A stretch of 25,910 nucleotides of DNA, from positions 1-25,910 of the forward strand of contig CAKRGM010000035.1 of assembly GCA_934330725.1 (NCBI GenBank), in the 5' to 3' direction. The translations under genes were made by a program, and so were the position numbers. Position 1 is the stretch's first letter. Each line of letters starts with the position of its first letter. This document shows, one piece after another, positions 24,603-25,910 of the stretch. Source of the stretch: an uncultured Lachnospiraceae bacterium. Lineage in GTDB: Bacteria; Bacillota; Clostridia; Lachnospirales; Lachnospiraceae. The notes below the pieces were generated by a model. It worked only from the letters and a program-made list of their open reading frames with translations. It was not told where the DNA came from and made no database searches.

Positions 24603-25769
24603 ATGTCTTTAGTTGAAAATGAATTTCTTAAGTTTATGGAAAAGTTTGATGCCTGTCCGTTTAGAATTATATTAGGTGACACCGAACATTTAATAGGAGA
24701 GGGAGAGCCTCAGTTTACAGTTAAGTTTAACAAGGTACCAGGTCTTAGTGATCTTTTGACAAGTACATCCATTGCACTTGGCGAGGGCTATATGAATGGT
24801 GACATTGAGATTGAAGGAGACCTGTATGAGACATTGAATCTGTTTTTAGGACAGCTTGGCAAATTTTCAACAGATCATAAGAAGCTTAAAAAGCTGATTT
24901 TTTCTTCATTATCTAAGAAAAACCAGAAGGAAGAAGTTTCATCGCATTATGATATTGGAAATGATTTTTATTCAATGTGGCTTGATAAGACAATGAGTTA
25001 TTCATGTGGATATTTTGACAGAGAAGATACAACTCTTTATGAGGCGCAGTGCAATAAGGTACACCGTATATTAAAAAAGCTGTATTTAAAAGAGGGCATG
25101 ACTCTTTGTGATATTGGCTGCGGATGGGGATTTTTGCTTATTGAAGCTGCAAAGCTGTACAAGGTACATGGCGTTGGTATTACTTTAAGTAAGGAACAGA
25201 AGAAAAAATTTGAAGAAAGAATTAAGGAAGAACATCTTGAAGATCTGCTTGAGGTAAAACTTCTTGATTATCGTGATCTTCCTACTATTGATAAAAAGTT
25301 TGACCGTGTTGTAAGTGTTGGTATGATTGAACATGTCGGACGAGGCAATTATGAAGAATTTTTAGGCTGCGTAAAGAGTGTTCTTAAGCCGGGTGGAGTT
25401 TTTGTGCTTCATTATATAAGTGCATTAAAAGAGTATCCCGGTGATGCATGGATAAAGAAATACATTTTTCCTGGTGGAGTTGTACCGAGCCTCAGGGAAA
25501 TTATTGATATTGCAGCTGAGCAGAGATTTTATACTATTGATGTCGAAAGTCTGCGTCGTCATTACAATAAGACACTTCTGTGCTGGAATAAGAATTTTCA
25601 GGAGCACAGGGCAGAGGTGGTTAAAATGTTTGATGAGCGCTTTGCACGTATGTGGGAGATGTACCTGTGTGCATGCGCAGCAACATTTATGAATGGCATA
25701 ATAGATCTTCATCAGATTATATTTACAAATGATGTGAATAATGACCTTCCGATGACGAGGTGGTATTAA
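24603..25769 (+). CDS. cfa: Cyclopropane-fatty-acyl-phospholipid synthase
   Basis: A 388-aa SAM-dependent enzyme, near the usual ~380 aa. It adds a methylene bridge to unsaturated acyl chains of membrane phospholipids. The N-terminal domain (about 1-100) has ALGEGYMNGDIEIEG. The catalytic domain starts HYDIGNDFYSMWLDKTMSYS and has the SAM motif DIGCGWG at 170-176, GMIEHVG with E243, and HYNKTLLCW near the end. ATG 24603 has GAAGG at 24591-24595; the in-frame ATG at 24585 lies before that site. It is a monocistronic-looking gene after a 62-nt gap, complete within the window. Closely related mycolic-type methyltransferases are the main alternative. Confidence 0.92.
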   Translation: MSLVENEFLKFMEKFDACPFRIILGDTEHLIGEGEPQFTVKFNKVPGLSDLLTSTSIALGEGYMNGDIEIEGDLYETLNLFLGQLGKFSTDHKKLKKLIFSSLSKKNQKEEVSSHYDIGNDFYSMWLDKTMSYSCGYFDREDTTLYEAQCNKVHRILKKLYLKEGMTLCDIGCGWGFLLIEAAKLYKVHGVGITLSKEQKKKFEERIKEEHLEDLLEVKLLDYRDLPTIDKKFDRVVSVGMIEHVGRGNYEEFLGCVKSVLKPGGVFVLHYISALKEYPGDAWIKKYIFPGGVVPSLREIIDIAAEQRFYTIDVESLRRHYNKTLLCWNKNFQEHRAEVVKMFDERFARMWEMYLCACAATFMNGIIDLHQIIFTNDVNNDLPMTRWY

Positions 25770-25910
25770 AGACTTTATTTTTATTAGGTAATTGCGAAAC
25801 TCGCTTAGCTCGTTCGTAATCTTGATTGAAAACAAAGTAGATAATCGTAAGTTTTAGGTGCACTTTAATAAGCCTCTGGCTTTATTGAGTTGGTAAGTAC
25901 TAGGCTATGA
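25770..25910. other. Intergenic tail after the cfa gene
   Basis: It holds the second copy of the 18-nt motif (25784-25801), followed by GC-richer palindromic sequence around CGCTTAGCTCG, and an imperfect hairpin AATAAGCC-TCT-GGCTTTATT at 25867-25886 without a U-tract. No gene is visible. Confidence 0.4.

Overview
The window looks like chromosomal DNA of a low-GC Firmicute, most likely a gut Lachnospiraceae (Clostridia). The supports are AT-rich codon use, strong AGGAGG-type ribosome binding sites, a tRNA-sensing T-box leader, and families common in that group: VTC-domain/DUF4956 pairs, Cthe_2159-like surface lipoproteins, an AIM24 protein and an AGCS symporter. No rRNA, tRNA, transposase, integrase, phage gene or CRISPR array was seen.

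Region 1 (1-5930) is a surface module: a VTC-domain protein, a DUF4956 membrane protein and a large beta-helix, carbohydrate-binding-type lipoprotein in a tight operon, followed by an OmpR-type response regulator and its sensor histidine kinase. Region 2 (5987-8998) is one gene of about 1000 codons that fuses a WYL-like N-terminus, a superfamily 1 helicase and a C-terminal DUF2726 nuclease-like domain. This architecture would fit genome defence or repair.

Region 3 (9001-14712) holds a MalY/PatB-type PLP enzyme (minus strand), a small HTH protein with a Cys triplet, an AIM24 protein, an AT-rich tandem array, and a short-chain dehydrogenase that closely resembles 12alpha-hydroxysteroid dehydrogenases. 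That gene converges on a BASS-family ('bile acid:sodium') transporter. The transporter is transcribed through a T-box leader whose best specifier reading is ATC (Ile), which suggests a substrate linked to branched-chain amino acids rather than to bile.

Region 4 (15160-20160) is an accessory zone. It contains a DMT/EamA transporter broken by a one-base frameshift and an ABC exporter whose permease has an in-frame amber stop. A family of palindromic hairpin elements is interleaved with them. Six hairpins occur in the window. Each has 14-18 bp arms of variable sequence, a loop of exactly 29 nt, a conserved 15-nt core and a covarying inner stem. Four of them form two copies of a composite element of about 215 bp that brackets the ABC transporter as direct repeats. 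This hairpin family is the most unusual feature seen.

Region 5 (20311-25769) contains an AGCS alanine/glycine symporter, a two-TM unknown protein, a 61-aa conserved minus-strand protein, a GNAT acetyltransferase overlapping a zinc-ribbon membrane protein, and a cyclopropane-fatty-acid synthase.

All family assignments come from reading motifs and from memory; no database search was run.
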